From SIG480 sp045537045 (lineage in GTDB: Bacteria; Bacillota; Clostridia; Oscillospirales; JAAYXM01): DNA of 64,000 nucleotides. Position numbers and translations under genes: made by a program. The stretch is from positions 35,567 through 99,566 of the forward strand of contig JAZSOS010000023.1 in the NCBI GenBank assembly GCA_045537045.1. The letters are read 5' to 3'. Numbering within the stretch: position 1 is the first letter of the stretch; each line of letters opens with the position of its first letter. A model generated the notes under the pieces. The model was not told the DNA's origin and did not search any database. It was given only the letters and a program-made list of their open reading frames with translations. Shown one piece after another: positions 35,881 to 44,511 of the stretch.

Positions 35881-36570
35881 TCATTCAAGAATTATTTCTT
35901 TTTCTCCTCCGTCACAAATCACAACAATGCAGTTTGCCGATTTAAAATAAAACTCACAATCCTCAATCCCGTTTACATCACGAAGTATGTCCCGAAGCGT
36001 TATCTCTGCCCCGTCGTTCTGCTTTACGTTATAATAATTTGCGGTATCTGACGGATATGTGGTTACACAGTAAGAATACACGTTTTCATCAGCGTAAAGC
36101 TCCGAAACTTTACCGTAAGCACCTTCAAAATTTTCCGACTTTACCGATTCTTCGATGCTTTCGTCAATTTTTTTCTCGACATACATATTGTACATAGACA
36201 TTTTGGAATTAGCTTTAAACTCTGCGGTGCTTTCTGTTTCGACATCCGCAGCAGTCGGTGTCTCATCCGCATATACTCCGTTTTCCGCATCTGCCGTGGG
36301 TACGCTTCTTGCAAGCTCAGGCACACCCGCATCTGTACTATCAGTGCCAACTAAGCTTTCATTATGACCGCTTTTCGGAAGTGTGCTTATGCCGATAACA
36401 AGACAAATGACAGCGCAAGCAGCAACCGGAGCAATGTGAATAAAACGTTTCCTTGCACGGCTCTTTTGCTTTTTCTCAAACTGTTTTATAGAATTTTCTA
36501 TAATCTCATCCAGTTCCCGCGGGATTTCCGTTGAATTGTATATTTCTTTTGCTTTATTAAAATCAATCAT
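35881..36570 (-). CDS. probable membrane anti-sigma factor
   Basis: A 229-residue protein with a basic cytosolic N-terminal part (about 40 residues), one membrane segment (APVAACAVICLVIGIST) and an extracytoplasmic part with a Thr/Ala/Glu-rich linker. Its start overlaps the end of the ECF sigma gene by 8 bases, the usual arrangement for a sigma factor and its antagonist. No known anti-sigma domain was recognised by eye, so the role comes from context. Confidence 0.65.
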   Translation of the reverse strand: MIDFNKAKEIYNSTEIPRELDEIIENSIKQFEKKQKSRARKRFIHIAPVAACAVICLVIGISTLPKSGHNESLVGTDSTDAGVPELARSVPTADAENGVYADETPTAADVETESTAEFKANSKMSMYNMYVEKKIDESIEESVKSENFEGAYGKVSELYADENVYSYCVTTYPSDTANYYNVKQNDGAEITLRDILRDVNGIEDCEFYFKSANCIVVICDGGEKEIILE

Positions 36571-37063
36571 CTTCTCCCGCCTCCTCATATACTTTTTTCA
36601 ATTTTTTCAGTGCAGTATACAGACGTGTTTTTATGGTGCTTAAGTTCGTTCCCGTTATTCTCGCAATATCCGCAAGCGGAAGATCTTCAAAAAAGCGCAG
36701 AACGATAACCGTTCTTAAGTTCTCCGGAAGATTTTCCACCATCCGGTAAACTCCGTCATCCTTATCATACGCCTTTTCGTGGTAAACACCCTCCGGCATT
36801 TCTTCGTCTGCAGTGGCGTATTCTCTGCTGTGTTTTTTCAGATAAGAATAAACCTCGTTAAGCAGAACGCGGTAAAACCACGAGTTAATCTTACTTATAT
36901 CGCGTATATCAGTGTAATGCTCAAGAGCCTTACATATGGCATTCTGAACAATATCAAGAGAAGCTTCTTTTCCTTTCGCGTAGCTGTACGCAAAGCGGTA
37001 AAACTTCTCTCTGTTTTCCGTCAGATAAGTAACCATTTCGCTGTAAATCATTTCTTTTGTCAT
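36563..37063 (-). CDS. ECF-type RNA polymerase sigma factor
   Basis: A 166-residue sigma-70 family protein with region 2 (KFYRFAYSYAKGKEASLDIVQ; INSWFYRVLLNEVYSYL) and region 4 (LPENLRTVIVLRFFEDLPLADIA then TNLSTIKTRLYTALKKL, a helix-turn-helix). The ATG at 37063 follows GAGGCG. Its own upstream DNA carries a motif shared with the gene at 45623-46645, suggesting autoregulation. Confidence 0.92.
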   Translation of the reverse strand: MTKEMIYSEMVTYLTENREKFYRFAYSYAKGKEASLDIVQNAICKALEHYTDIRDISKINSWFYRVLLNEVYSYLKKHSREYATADEEMPEGVYHEKAYDKDDGVYRMVENLPENLRTVIVLRFFEDLPLADIARITGTNLSTIKTRLYTALKKLKKVYEEAGEDD

Positions 37064-37091
37064 AAGCACGCCTCGCTATGTTGCACACATT

Positions 37092-37131
37092 AGTTAGATA
37101 GATTTTTTCTCAAAAAAGTTTTACAAAAAAG
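37092..37131 (-). promoter_or_regulatory. predicted ECF promoter upstream of the sigma gene
   Basis: On the minus strand this block aligns without gaps with 46662-46701, about 31 of 40 bases identical: a TTTTTTGYAAAACTTTTT upstream element and TATCTAA as -10, with equal spacing. It lies about 30 bases before the sigma ATG, as expected for an autoregulated ECF promoter. Confidence 0.6.
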
Positions 37132-37142
37132 AAAAAATATTG

Positions 37143-37172
37143 TTGTATCGGGTAGGTATTTTATGGTATTAT
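37143..37172 (+). promoter_or_regulatory. promoter of ruvX
   Basis: TTGTAT and TATTAT are 18 bases apart on the plus strand, about 50 bases before the ruvX ATG. Confidence 0.5.
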
Positions 37173-37221
37173 ATATCAGTAAGCCACAAATATATAATAC
37201 CCCAAGGCGGAGGTTTTGTCA

Positions 37222-37638
37222 ATGAGGATTGTTGGTATAGACTATGGAGATAAGCGTATAGGAGTTTCCTTTTCAGATGTAATGGGTCTTCTTGCCGGAG
37301 AGAGCTTTACAATCAACGTCACCAATCCCGAAAAGGCATTTGACGAGCTGTGCGAGAGCATAACATCAAGAAAAGCCGAGGAAATTGTTCTGGGATACCC
37401 AAAGCACATGAATGCAGATATCGGTGACCGCGCAAAAAAAAGCGAGGAAATTGCAGAAAGACTTCGCGAACGGCTTGGTCTTCCCGTCATTCTATGGGAC
37501 GAGCGATGCACCACGGTGGATGCGCACAGAATATTATCAGAAACGGGATACCACGGCAAAAAGCGCCGTGCAAAGGTTGATTCCGTTGCAGCAGCGCTTA
37601 TATTACAGAACTATCTTGATTTTAAAGCAGGACGCTAA
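37222..37638 (+). CDS. ruvX: Holliday junction resolvase-like protein RuvX/YqgF
   Basis: A 138-residue RNase H-fold protein with VGIDYGDKRIGVSFSD at the start, EIVLGYPKHMN in the middle and DERCTTVDAHRIL near the end, the conserved acidic residues of the family. It is implicated in 16S rRNA 5' processing. The ATG at 37222 lies 8 bases after GGCGGAGG. Confidence 0.92.
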   Translation: MRIVGIDYGDKRIGVSFSDVMGLLAGESFTINVTNPEKAFDELCESITSRKAEEIVLGYPKHMNADIGDRAKKSEEIAERLRERLGLPVILWDERCTTVDAHRILSETGYHGKKRRAKVDSVAAALILQNYLDFKAGR

Positions 37639-37647
37639 AAAGGCTTC

Positions 37648-37679
37648 GGAACGCAAAAATGCTTTTTGCGTTCCTTTTC
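37648..37679. terminator. bidirectional terminator between ruvX and the DUF4830 gene
   Basis: A perfect 12-bp stem, GGAACGCAAAAA with TTTTTGCGTTCC, and a TGC loop are followed by a T run on the plus strand and lie between two converging genes. Confidence 0.75.
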
Positions 37680-37680
37680 T

Positions 37681-38226
37681 TTAAGAATTTTCTTTATCGG
37701 GTGCAGGCTCTGACTGTTCCTGTTCGGCTGTTTCAGCTGTTTCAGCAAGACCATGCATAAATCCGCCAATCTTTGGCGAGCACACATCACCGCCGATAAG
37801 TTTGTTTTTATACACTATGATATTTGCAACCACTCCTTCTTCGTTGCTCGGGTGGTTGTTTACTTTATATGTATATCTCATAACACGTTTGCCTGAATAA
37901 TCAGCAAGATCCATTCCCTGACGCTTCTGGATTTCGTTATATTCATTATACACACCATCAAACACATCGGGGATTTTCACTTCCATAAACTCAAGCGGCT
38001 CGTTGTCAACTTCCCAGCCGTATTCGTTAAGCAGTGCAACGCGCTCATCATTCGTTTTTAGTTTTCTTCCTTCAAAAATTGGTTTTTGTTCATCGGACAC
38101 GGAGACCATATTGTCGCCTGCTCCGTCGCGGATAATGACAAATGCAGAGCATATAATTATGCACAGTGCAAGGATTCCCGAAACAATCTTTCGCCTTGTA
38201 AGCTTTGTGGTAAATACTATCATCAT
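37681..38226 (-). CDS. DUF4830-type membrane-anchored protein
   Basis: A 181-residue protein with one N-terminal membrane segment (IVSGILALCIIICSAFVII) and an outside domain whose end, YKVNNHPSNEEGVVANIIVYKNKLIGGDV, has the pattern of DUF4830. The function is unknown. The gene is alone between ruvX and the TRAP permease. The start is placed at the ATG 6 bases after AAGGGA; neighbouring ATGs cannot be ruled out. Confidence 0.7.
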   Translation of the reverse strand: MMIVFTTKLTRRKIVSGILALCIIICSAFVIIRDGAGDNMVSVSDEQKPIFEGRKLKTNDERVALLNEYGWEVDNEPLEFMEVKIPDVFDGVYNEYNEIQKRQGMDLADYSGKRVMRYTYKVNNHPSNEEGVVANIIVYKNKLIGGDVCSPKIGGFMHGLAETAETAEQEQSEPAPDKENS

Positions 38227-38313
38227 ACACATTCCCTTCAAGAAATTTATATTAGATATGTATGCCGGAAAGCGGAAGATATGACTGTTTTTTTGAATAT
38301 TACCAATAAAATA

Positions 38314-38337
38314 ACGGACAGCCGGAAAGCTGTCCGT
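38314..38337 (-). terminator. intrinsic terminator after the TRAP permease
   Basis: A perfect 9-bp stem, ACGGACAGC with GCTGTCCGT, lies just after the permease stop and is followed on the minus strand by a T-rich stretch. Confidence 0.65.
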
Positions 38338-38347
38338 TTCTTTAGTT

Positions 38348-40300
38348 TTAAGCAGTGGGTTGTTTTGTATGATGCTTTTTGCTTATTATCTGAAGCACTA
38401 TGACCGTTGCAACAAGAACAAGACCTATTACATCGGTAACCGCACCCGGATAAATAAGAAGCAAACCACCAACAGCACTGATAACGCGCTGATACCACGG
38501 CATATCCATGAGCAGATATCCTTCAAGAGATGCCGAAACGCCGAATATACCAACAAGTGAGGTTATGCATATGAGAACAACCTCAAAGGCAGTTGTATCA
38601 ACAAACAGCATAGCGGGATTGAGCGCAAACACATACGGAACGATGAACGCGCCTATTGCAAGCTTTGTTGCCGTGATTGCCGTTTTCATCGGGTTTGCCT
38701 GAGCGATTGCCGCGCCTGCATACGCCGCAAGAGCAACCGGCGGGGTAAGGTCAGCAACGATACCGAAATAGAAAACAAAGAAGTGTGCCGCAACATCCGG
38801 AACACCCATGCGAACGAGAATCGGTGCACAGGTCGCCGCCATAATGCAGTAGTTTGCAGTAGTCGGAACACCCATACCGAGAACAATGCAGCAGAGCATT
38901 GTGAGGAACAGAGCGACAATAACCTGATTGCCCGCGAGAGCAACGATGCCGTTAATAATGGTATTTGCAAGACCAGTCATTGTGATTGCACCTGCGATGA
39001 TACCCGCAACTCCGCAAGCTGCGGCAACAGTTATCATTCCCTGGCCGCCCGCGGCGAGCGCTTCCCATATACGCTTTGGCGTTATGCGGTTTTCCTTATT
39101 AAACAGGCTGACAACAATCGCAACTACGATAGCTATTGCAGCGGCGTACTGGATAGAATTTTTTGCTGTTCCTACAAGATAAATGAGGAGCACGAGCGGT
39201 GCAAGCAGATAAATCTGCTTAAGAAGCGGCAAGAATCGCGGAAGCTCTTCCTTTGAAAGACCACGAAGACCTTCCTTCTTAGCCTCAAGATGAACTGCAA
39301 TAAAGATACCTGCAAAATACAGAATTGCCGGAAGAATCGCCTTAACAACAACATTACTGTACGGCATACCGAGATAATCTGCCATAAGGAACGCCGCAGC
39401 ACCCATAATCGGCGGCATAATCTGTCCGCCGGTCGATGCGGAAGCTTCTGCGGCTGCGGCAAACTCCGGCTTATAACCAGTTTTCTTCATAAGCGGGATT
39501 GTGACAGAGCCTGAACCGACTGTATTTGCAACAGACGAACCGGAAACCATTCCCTCAAGCGCACTTGCAACAACTGCAACCTTTGCCGGTCCGCCGGAAA
39601 AACCGCCGACAACGGCGTTTGAAATCTTAATAAAGAAGTCCGCAATGCCGGTTCTTTCAAGAAATGCACCGAATATGATAAACACGACGATGAACTTCGA
39701 GCATACATTTATCGGAGTTGAAAGAATACCCTCTTTTCCGTAGAAAAGATAATGAACAGTATAATTAAGCTTACCCCAGAAGGTGGGATTTGAAAGACCC
39801 CAGATAAGGGCATATGCAACAAAGCACGCGCCAACTATAACTATCGGAAGCCCAACACTCCGGCGGCAAACCTCACCGATTGAGATTATGCCGATTACTC
39901 CAATAATAATCTGATACCACTGGAAGTTTGCACCCTGCTGAATAATCGTCAGCGCGTTTGCCGCGTAGTACAAAAATGCACCCGTTCCGCAAATCATGAG
40001 CACCACATCATACCACGGCATATAATTTGCCTTCTGCGCACCCTTCTTCGCAGGAAAGACCAGATAACCAATGAATACAATGAAAGCCACGAAGGTCGTA
40101 AGGCGAAGCTCTTCAAGCCACGTTGCAAAGAGCGTTACATAAATACAGAACAGAGAAAATGCGGCAAGCACACAGTTTACAGCAATCTTTGCCTTGCCTT
40201 CCCAGATACGGGTGTTGGATTCTCTGTCAAATTTTTTCATAACCGCGTCGAGATCCATAGGAGCCTCGGCAGCCACTGACTTTTTCTTACCGAAAAGCAC
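38348..40300 (-). CDS. TRAP transporter permease, fused small and large membrane subunits (TAXI type)
   Basis: A 650-residue protein with more than 15 hydrophobic segments. The first part matches the small DctQ-like domain and the rest the DctM-like domain, with motifs GSSVANTVGSGSVTIPLMKK and STGGQIMPPIMGAAAFLMA. TAXI systems use this fused permease with a TAXI binding protein, encoded just upstream. Transport is ion-driven; the substrate (often glutamate-like or other carboxylates) is unknown. The start is GTG with AGGAGG upstream. Confidence 0.9.
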   Translation of the reverse strand: MLFGKKKSVAAEAPMDLDAVMKKFDRESNTRIWEGKAKIAVNCVLAAFSLFCIYVTLFATWLEELRLTTFVAFIVFIGYLVFPAKKGAQKANYMPWYDVVLMICGTGAFLYYAANALTIIQQGANFQWYQIIIGVIGIISIGEVCRRSVGLPIVIVGACFVAYALIWGLSNPTFWGKLNYTVHYLFYGKEGILSTPINVCSKFIVVFIIFGAFLERTGIADFFIKISNAVVGGFSGGPAKVAVVASALEGMVSGSSVANTVGSGSVTIPLMKKTGYKPEFAAAAEASASTGGQIMPPIMGAAAFLMADYLGMPYSNVVVKAILPAILYFAGIFIAVHLEAKKEGLRGLSKEELPRFLPLLKQIYLLAPLVLLIYLVGTAKNSIQYAAAIAIVVAIVVSLFNKENRITPKRIWEALAAGGQGMITVAAACGVAGIIAGAITMTGLANTIINGIVALAGNQVIVALFLTMLCCIVLGMGVPTTANYCIMAATCAPILVRMGVPDVAAHFFVFYFGIVADLTPPVALAAYAGAAIAQANPMKTAITATKLAIGAFIVPYVFALNPAMLFVDTTAFEVVLICITSLVGIFGVSASLEGYLLMDMPWYQRVISAVGGLLLIYPGAVTDVIGLVLVATVIVLQIISKKHHTKQPTA

Positions 40301-40331
40301 TGTATAACCTCCTATACTTAGAATACACCAA

Positions 40332-40362
40332 ATTGGCTGCGGCGTTATTCGCCGCAGCCAAT
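40332..40362 (-). promoter_or_regulatory. intercistronic hairpin between TAXI binding protein and permease
   Basis: A perfect 13-bp GC-rich stem, ATTGGCTGCGGCG with CGCCGCAGCCAAT and a 5-base loop, lies between the two genes with no T run. It may protect the upstream message so that binding protein outnumbers permease. Confidence 0.55.
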
Positions 40363-40378
40363 ATTATGCTTGGCTGAT

Positions 40379-41338
40379 TTAGCCAACTGCTACATCAACG
40401 CCCTTTTCAGCAAAGTACTTTGCAGCACCTGCGTGGAACGGTACAGTCATACCGCTTGTGGCGTTTTCAATGCTGAGCTCTGCACCCTTTGCGTTTTCAG
40501 CGGTGATTGCCTCTGCATTGTCAAAAATAGCAGCTGTGAGGTTGTATACATCCTCTTCGTTTGCATCTGCATTAACGATGAGAGTTGCCTTAACCGTAAC
40601 GGTCTTAACATCTTCTGTCTGACCTGCGTATGTACCTGCCGGAACAGTGTAGACAGTGTAGAACGGGCAGGAAGCCATAAGAGCATCTGCAACAGCGCCG
40701 TCAATCGGAACAAGATATGCACTGTTTGTTGTGCAAAGCTCTGTGATTGCCGGAGTCGGAGCGCCTGCTACGATGAATGCAGCGTCAATTTTGCCGTCCT
40801 TAAGTGCATCTGCGCTGTCAGCAAAGGACTGGTACTGAGCCTTGATATCAGCTTCAGTAAGACCTGCTGCTGTGAGGACGTCCATAGCGTTGAAGTAAAC
40901 GCCGGAACCCGGAGCGCCGATAGAAACGGACTTACCCTTAAGGTCTGCAACGCTCTTTATAGCCGGATCCATGGTAACGAGCTGGACAGATTCAGCATAA
41001 AGGCCTGCAACAGTGCGGAAGGATTCAACCTTGCCTTCAGACTCGAAGGAACGTGTGCCTTCCCAAGCGTAGGACATAACATCAGACTGAACCGTGCCGA
41101 GCTGATAGTTGCCGGCGTCAATTCCCTGAATGTTAGCCTTGGAACCGTCTGTAGAAACGACGGTGACATTGATGCCGGCGTTGTTCTTGATGTACTGACC
41201 AAGCACGCCGCCGTAACCGTAGTATGTGCCCGAAGTACCGCCGGTACCCATGGTCATACTTGTGCCCGCTCCACCGGAGCAAGCTGCCAGGGCAAAAAGC
41301 ATAATCATTGCCATGACGAGAGAGACTATTCTTTTCAT
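40379..41338 (-). CDS. TAXI family TRAP transporter solute-binding lipoprotein
   Basis: A 319-residue lipoprotein: signal peptide and lipobox FALAACSG, then the TAXI domain beginning TMGTGGTSGTYYGYGGVLG and including VADLKGKSVSIGAPGSGVYF. It captures solute outside the membrane for the permease encoded next. The ATG at 41338 has GGAGG 8 bases upstream. Confidence 0.92.
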   Translation of the reverse strand: MKRIVSLVMAMIMLFALAACSGGAGTSMTMGTGGTSGTYYGYGGVLGQYIKNNAGINVTVVSTDGSKANIQGIDAGNYQLGTVQSDVMSYAWEGTRSFESEGKVESFRTVAGLYAESVQLVTMDPAIKSVADLKGKSVSIGAPGSGVYFNAMDVLTAAGLTEADIKAQYQSFADSADALKDGKIDAAFIVAGAPTPAITELCTTNSAYLVPIDGAVADALMASCPFYTVYTVPAGTYAGQTEDVKTVTVKATLIVNADANEEDVYNLTAAIFDNAEAITAENAKGAELSIENATSGMTVPFHAGAAKYFAEKGVDVAVG

Positions 41339-41391
41339 AATTTCCTCCATCTCCCGGTAAGCCAAAACCGGGATTTTATTTTAACGTCATT

Positions 41392-41420
41392 ATTATACTA
41401 TAATTTTCTTAGTTTTTCAA
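41392..41420 (-). promoter_or_regulatory. promoter of the TAXI-TRAP operon
   Basis: On the minus strand TTGAAA and TATAAT are 17 bases apart, about 55 bases before the binding-protein start. Confidence 0.7.
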
Positions 41421-41638
41421 GCGAAATTGCATTTTTTTGCAAATTAAGATGTTAACAAGCAGAAAATAACGCCGTTGTTCTTCTCTCTTCTTTCTATATG
41501 AAAAACACACAGCAATCTACTGTCCTACGAATCTTCCGCAGAGCGGTAACCTTTTTGCGTACATTTAAATATACTGATAATGAAAAGAGAAATAAACAAA
41601 GCTCTATGCGTTCCCTTTTATGAAAGGACGATTATATT

Positions 41639-42514
41639 ATGACAGAAAATCTGAAACTTGCAGTTGTAGGCGGTGACGAGCGCCAGGCAAAGCTTTGCAA
41701 TCTACTTGCAAACGACGGACATAAAGTGTATTCATTCGCGCTGGACAAAGCAAAGCTCTCGGACAGCGTTCTGCGCGGCGGAGATATTTCCGGTCTTTCA
41801 AAAAAGTTTGACTGCATCATTCTCCCTGTCCCCGTATGTTCTGACGCAAACCGCCTAAACACCCCTCTTTCTGCCTATGAATACCGTATTGATGACCTAT
41901 TTTCACTCTTTTCCGCAGGACAGACCGTTATTGCCGGACGGGTTGACAACGAGCTTTTCTCAAAAGCCGGCAGAAACGGAATAAGGCTTTACGATTATCT
42001 TGAGCGCGAGGATTTCACCGTACTCAACTCTATTCCGACTGCAGAGGGTGCAATAGAGGTTGCGATGCGGGAACTTGACACTACGCTCAACCGTAAAAGA
42101 TGCCTTGTTTTAGGTTTCGGTCACATTGGAAAGCTTCTTTGCCATTACATCCGCGGACTTGGCGCAACAGTAACTGCAACAGCGCGCAAATTCGGCGATC
42201 TTGCGTGGATACATGCATACGGATATGAGGCATTAGAAACCTCACGCATAAAAAACTCTCTTTCAAAATACGATATCATTTTCAACACCATACCGGCGCT
42301 TATTCTCGATGAGGAAGCACTCACCCATGTGCGAGGCGATGCGTTTATATGCGACCTCGCCTCAAAGCCGGGCGGAGTCGATTTCAACGCCGCAAGACAG
42401 CTCGGTCTTCATACCGTACAGGCCCTTTCCCTTCCCGGAAAATGCGCACCGATGTCTGCCGCTGCGGCGATGCGCGACACCATTTACAACATCCTTGACG
42501 AATGGGGGAATTAA
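41639..42514 (+). CDS. dpaA: dipicolinate synthase subunit A
   Basis: A 291-residue protein with the DpaA N-terminus LAVVGGDERQAKLCNLL and a Rossmann loop VLGFGHIGKLLCHYIRGLG near residue 160. With DpaB it makes dipicolinic acid in the mother cell for spore heat resistance. Its presence marks the host as an endospore former or a close relative. No clear sporulation-sigma promoter could be fixed in 41440-41638, which otherwise shows nothing notable. Confidence 0.94.
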   Translation: MTENLKLAVVGGDERQAKLCNLLANDGHKVYSFALDKAKLSDSVLRGGDISGLSKKFDCIILPVPVCSDANRLNTPLSAYEYRIDDLFSLFSAGQTVIAGRVDNELFSKAGRNGIRLYDYLEREDFTVLNSIPTAEGAIEVAMRELDTTLNRKRCLVLGFGHIGKLLCHYIRGLGATVTATARKFGDLAWIHAYGYEALETSRIKNSLSKYDIIFNTIPALILDEEALTHVRGDAFICDLASKPGGVDFNAARQLGLHTVQALSLPGKCAPMSAAAAMRDTIYNILDEWGN

Positions 42515-42517
42515 ACC

Positions 42518-43090
42518 TTGTCAAAAATCACCGTAGGCTTTGCACTGTGCGGTTCATTCTGCACCTTCGCAAAGGTTATTCCCGAGATAGAAAAGCTCGT
42601 CCGCGAAGGATACAACGTCGTTCCGATAATGTCGGGCACTGCTTACAGCACCGACACACGCTTTGGAAAAGCACGCGATTTTGCCGAAAAGCTTGAAAGC
42701 ATCTGTGATGCTCCGATAATAAAAACCATCCCTGAAGCCGAACCTATCGGTCCGAAAAAGCTCCTTGACGCGCTGATTATAGCGCCGTGCACCGGAAACA
42801 CCGCGGCAAAGCTTGCCTGTGGCATAACCGACACCTCCGTTACCATGGCGGCAAAAGCACATCTGCGAAACGCACGTCCGCTCGTTATCGCAATCTCCAC
42901 CAACGACGGGCTCGGCATCAACCTTAAAAACATAGGCACATTGGCTACCGTGAAGAATGTTTTCTTCGTGCCTTACGGTCAGGACGACAGCCGTGGCAAG
43001 CCGAACTCGCTCGTTGCCGATATGACAAAAATCTCCGATACGCTGAAATATGCGCTTGAAGGTAAGCAATACCAACCGGTGCTTATGTAA
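42518..43090 (+). CDS. dpaB: dipicolinate synthase subunit B (flavoprotein)
   Basis: A 190-residue flavoprotein-fold protein starting ITVGFALCGSFCTFAK and containing LIIAPCTGNTAAKLACGITDT, typical of DpaB. It starts with TTG 3 bases after the dpaA stop, with GGGGG upstream, and the pair ends at a strong terminator. Confidence 0.94.
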   Translation: MSKITVGFALCGSFCTFAKVIPEIEKLVREGYNVVPIMSGTAYSTDTRFGKARDFAEKLESICDAPIIKTIPEAEPIGPKKLLDALIIAPCTGNTAAKLACGITDTSVTMAAKAHLRNARPLVIAISTNDGLGINLKNIGTLATVKNVFFVPYGQDDSRGKPNSLVADMTKISDTLKYALEGKQYQPVLM

Positions 43091-43094
43091 AAAC

Positions 43095-43133
43095 AAACAT
43101 AGGTGCGGAAAAACCGCACCTATGTTTATTTTT
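43095..43133 (+). terminator. intrinsic terminator of dpaAB
   Basis: A perfect 14-bp stem, AAACATAGGTGCGG with CCGCACCTATGTTT and a five-A loop, is followed by a T run. Confidence 0.85.
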
Positions 43134-43173
43134 ACATCATTTTCTTTTCCTCTTAGCTGCCAAAACTCATATA

Positions 43174-43581
43174 TTATTCTCTGTATTCACCGGCAACAAG
43201 TCTGCCAGTTTTTTTATCCACATAGATGACGATCGGTCCGAGAAGCCCGTCTTCAAACGTATGAAACTTCACCCTGTACACAGTCCTGCCGGTATCATCT
43301 CTGTTTTTGTCGAAGAGCCTCGCCCGCGTTTGATCTATTTCTTCAACCAGCATTTCTTCTATAATTGGGTTATCGAGGTTTGTGATTGTTTTTATCGTCT
43401 TTCTTCCGAGGTTATTTTTTACAATTTCCGCCGCATCCTGCGCTAACAGTTCCTTTCCCCACGACGAAAAAATTACAGGCTCATAATTTTTCATTCTGTG
43501 CATATCAACAGCATAGGCACAGCCTATGACAATAGCTACAAGCACAATAACAGACGTTATTATGATGATCTTCTTTTTCAC
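43174..43581 (-). CDS. membrane-anchored hypothetical protein
   Basis: A 135-residue protein with an N-terminal membrane segment (IIIITSVIVLVAIVIGCAYAV) and an outside domain ending VYRVKFHTFEDGLLGPIVIYV, a PepSY-like pattern. No family is assigned with certainty. The start is GTG at 43581, 8 bases after GGGAGG. The upstream gene ends 15 bases before it, so the two are one unit. Confidence 0.6.
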   Translation of the reverse strand: MKKKIIIITSVIVLVAIVIGCAYAVDMHRMKNYEPVIFSSWGKELLAQDAAEIVKNNLGRKTIKTITNLDNPIIEEMLVEEIDQTRARLFDKNRDDTGRTVYRVKFHTFEDGLLGPIVIYVDKKTGRLVAGEYRE

Positions 43582-43595
43582 AGCAAATGCCTCCC

Positions 43596-43919
43596 TCACA
43601 AAATCTCACGGAGTTTATCCAAAAAAGCCTCTTCTCCAAAGGTGTTTATTTTGAAAAACATTGCCTGACTTCCGCCTGAAGTGATAGCTGAAATATGGAT
43701 TGTATCGCCGTTGCCAAACAAAGTTATATTAAGGCTCACACGGTTTTTCCCCATATAACTGTATCTTTCAAAAACTCTTACGCTGCATCGGGTATCGCCG
43801 ATGCGAAAATCGCTGCTTTCTTCAAGACTTGCTGATACACTTCCGTTTAAAATTCCATCCTCTATTCTGCTCAATATCTCGTTAAAACTTCCTCTTACCG
43901 TTGTTTCTAACTTTGCCAT
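43596..43919 (-). CDS. DUF6054 family protein
   Basis: A 107-residue cytosolic protein with the pattern RCSVRVFERYSYMG and HISAITSGGSQAMFFKINT, which I recall as DUF6054. The function is unknown. The ATG at 43919 has AGGAGGAG upstream. It lies between a YgjP-like protease gene and a small membrane protein. Confidence 0.7.
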   Translation of the reverse strand: MAKLETTVRGSFNEILSRIEDGILNGSVSASLEESSDFRIGDTRCSVRVFERYSYMGKNRVSLNITLFGNGDTIHISAITSGGSQAMFFKINTFGEEAFLDKLREIL

Positions 43920-43945
43920 TTTTTTGCTCCTCCTATATTCAACAT

Positions 43946-44500
43946 TTAAAAACTCGGTATGTCCTTGAGTCTCTGCCGCCGGGCTTTCCAATCCGGCATT
44001 ACCTTTTCAAGCTCACTGTAAAACAGCGGCGAGTGGTTCGGTTGCAGGAAATGCGTAAGCTCATGCGCGACAACGTATTCAATACATTCCGGCGGGACGT
44101 ACGCAAGCCGCGTATTGAACGTTAACACGCCTTTCTTCGGATGGCAGTTTCCCCATTGTGATTTCATTTTTCTGAACTTAATCTCCGGAAAATCCACTCC
44201 CCTTTTTTCAAAATGCGGGTATATTTTTTGGCACAATGTCGCAATCACTTCCCTTATCTCATCCTCATCAAAATATCTGATTAAAGTTTTTTTCTTTCCG
44301 TCTTCTATCTTTTTCAGTGCATTCGATATAAAGGTCTCTTTTGATACAAGAAAAGCCTCTATCGTCTTTTGCGGAACATATTTGTTTGCCGAAACGCTAA
44401 CTCTCCCGTCCGGCTTAATGCGAAGATTTATATTCTTCACCCTTTTACACTCAAAGTCATATTGGACATTCTTCCCTGCCAGCTCTATAGTCCTTATCAT
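43946..44500 (-). CDS. YgjP-like zinc metallopeptidase (M48/DUF45)
   Basis: A 184-residue protein of the YgjP family: KSQWGNCHPKKGVLTFN, then the zinc site VAHELTHFLQPNHSPLFY, where HExxH and a third His bind the metal. The substrate is unknown. It lies 11 bases downstream of the phosphoesterase gene. Confidence 0.9.
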   Translation of the reverse strand: MIRTIELAGKNVQYDFECKRVKNINLRIKPDGRVSVSANKYVPQKTIEAFLVSKETFISNALKKIEDGKKKTLIRYFDEDEIREVIATLCQKIYPHFEKRGVDFPEIKFRKMKSQWGNCHPKKGVLTFNTRLAYVPPECIEYVVAHELTHFLQPNHSPLFYSELEKVMPDWKARRQRLKDIPSF

Positions 44501-44511
44501 ACTTCGTTTCC

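Noticed and set aside
41423..41444. TTGCA/TGCAA inverted repeat upstream of the TRAP promoter
   Set aside because: Only five matched bases around a T run; too weak to call an operator.
40370..41455. Plus-strand open frame of 361 codons opposite the TAXI binding protein
   Set aside because: Cys/Ser/Val-rich shadow of a well-supported lipoprotein gene on the other strand.
41560..41638. Sporulation sigma (E or K) promoter before dpaA
   Set aside because: Partial -10-like strings exist but no convincing -35/-10 pair at proper spacing.
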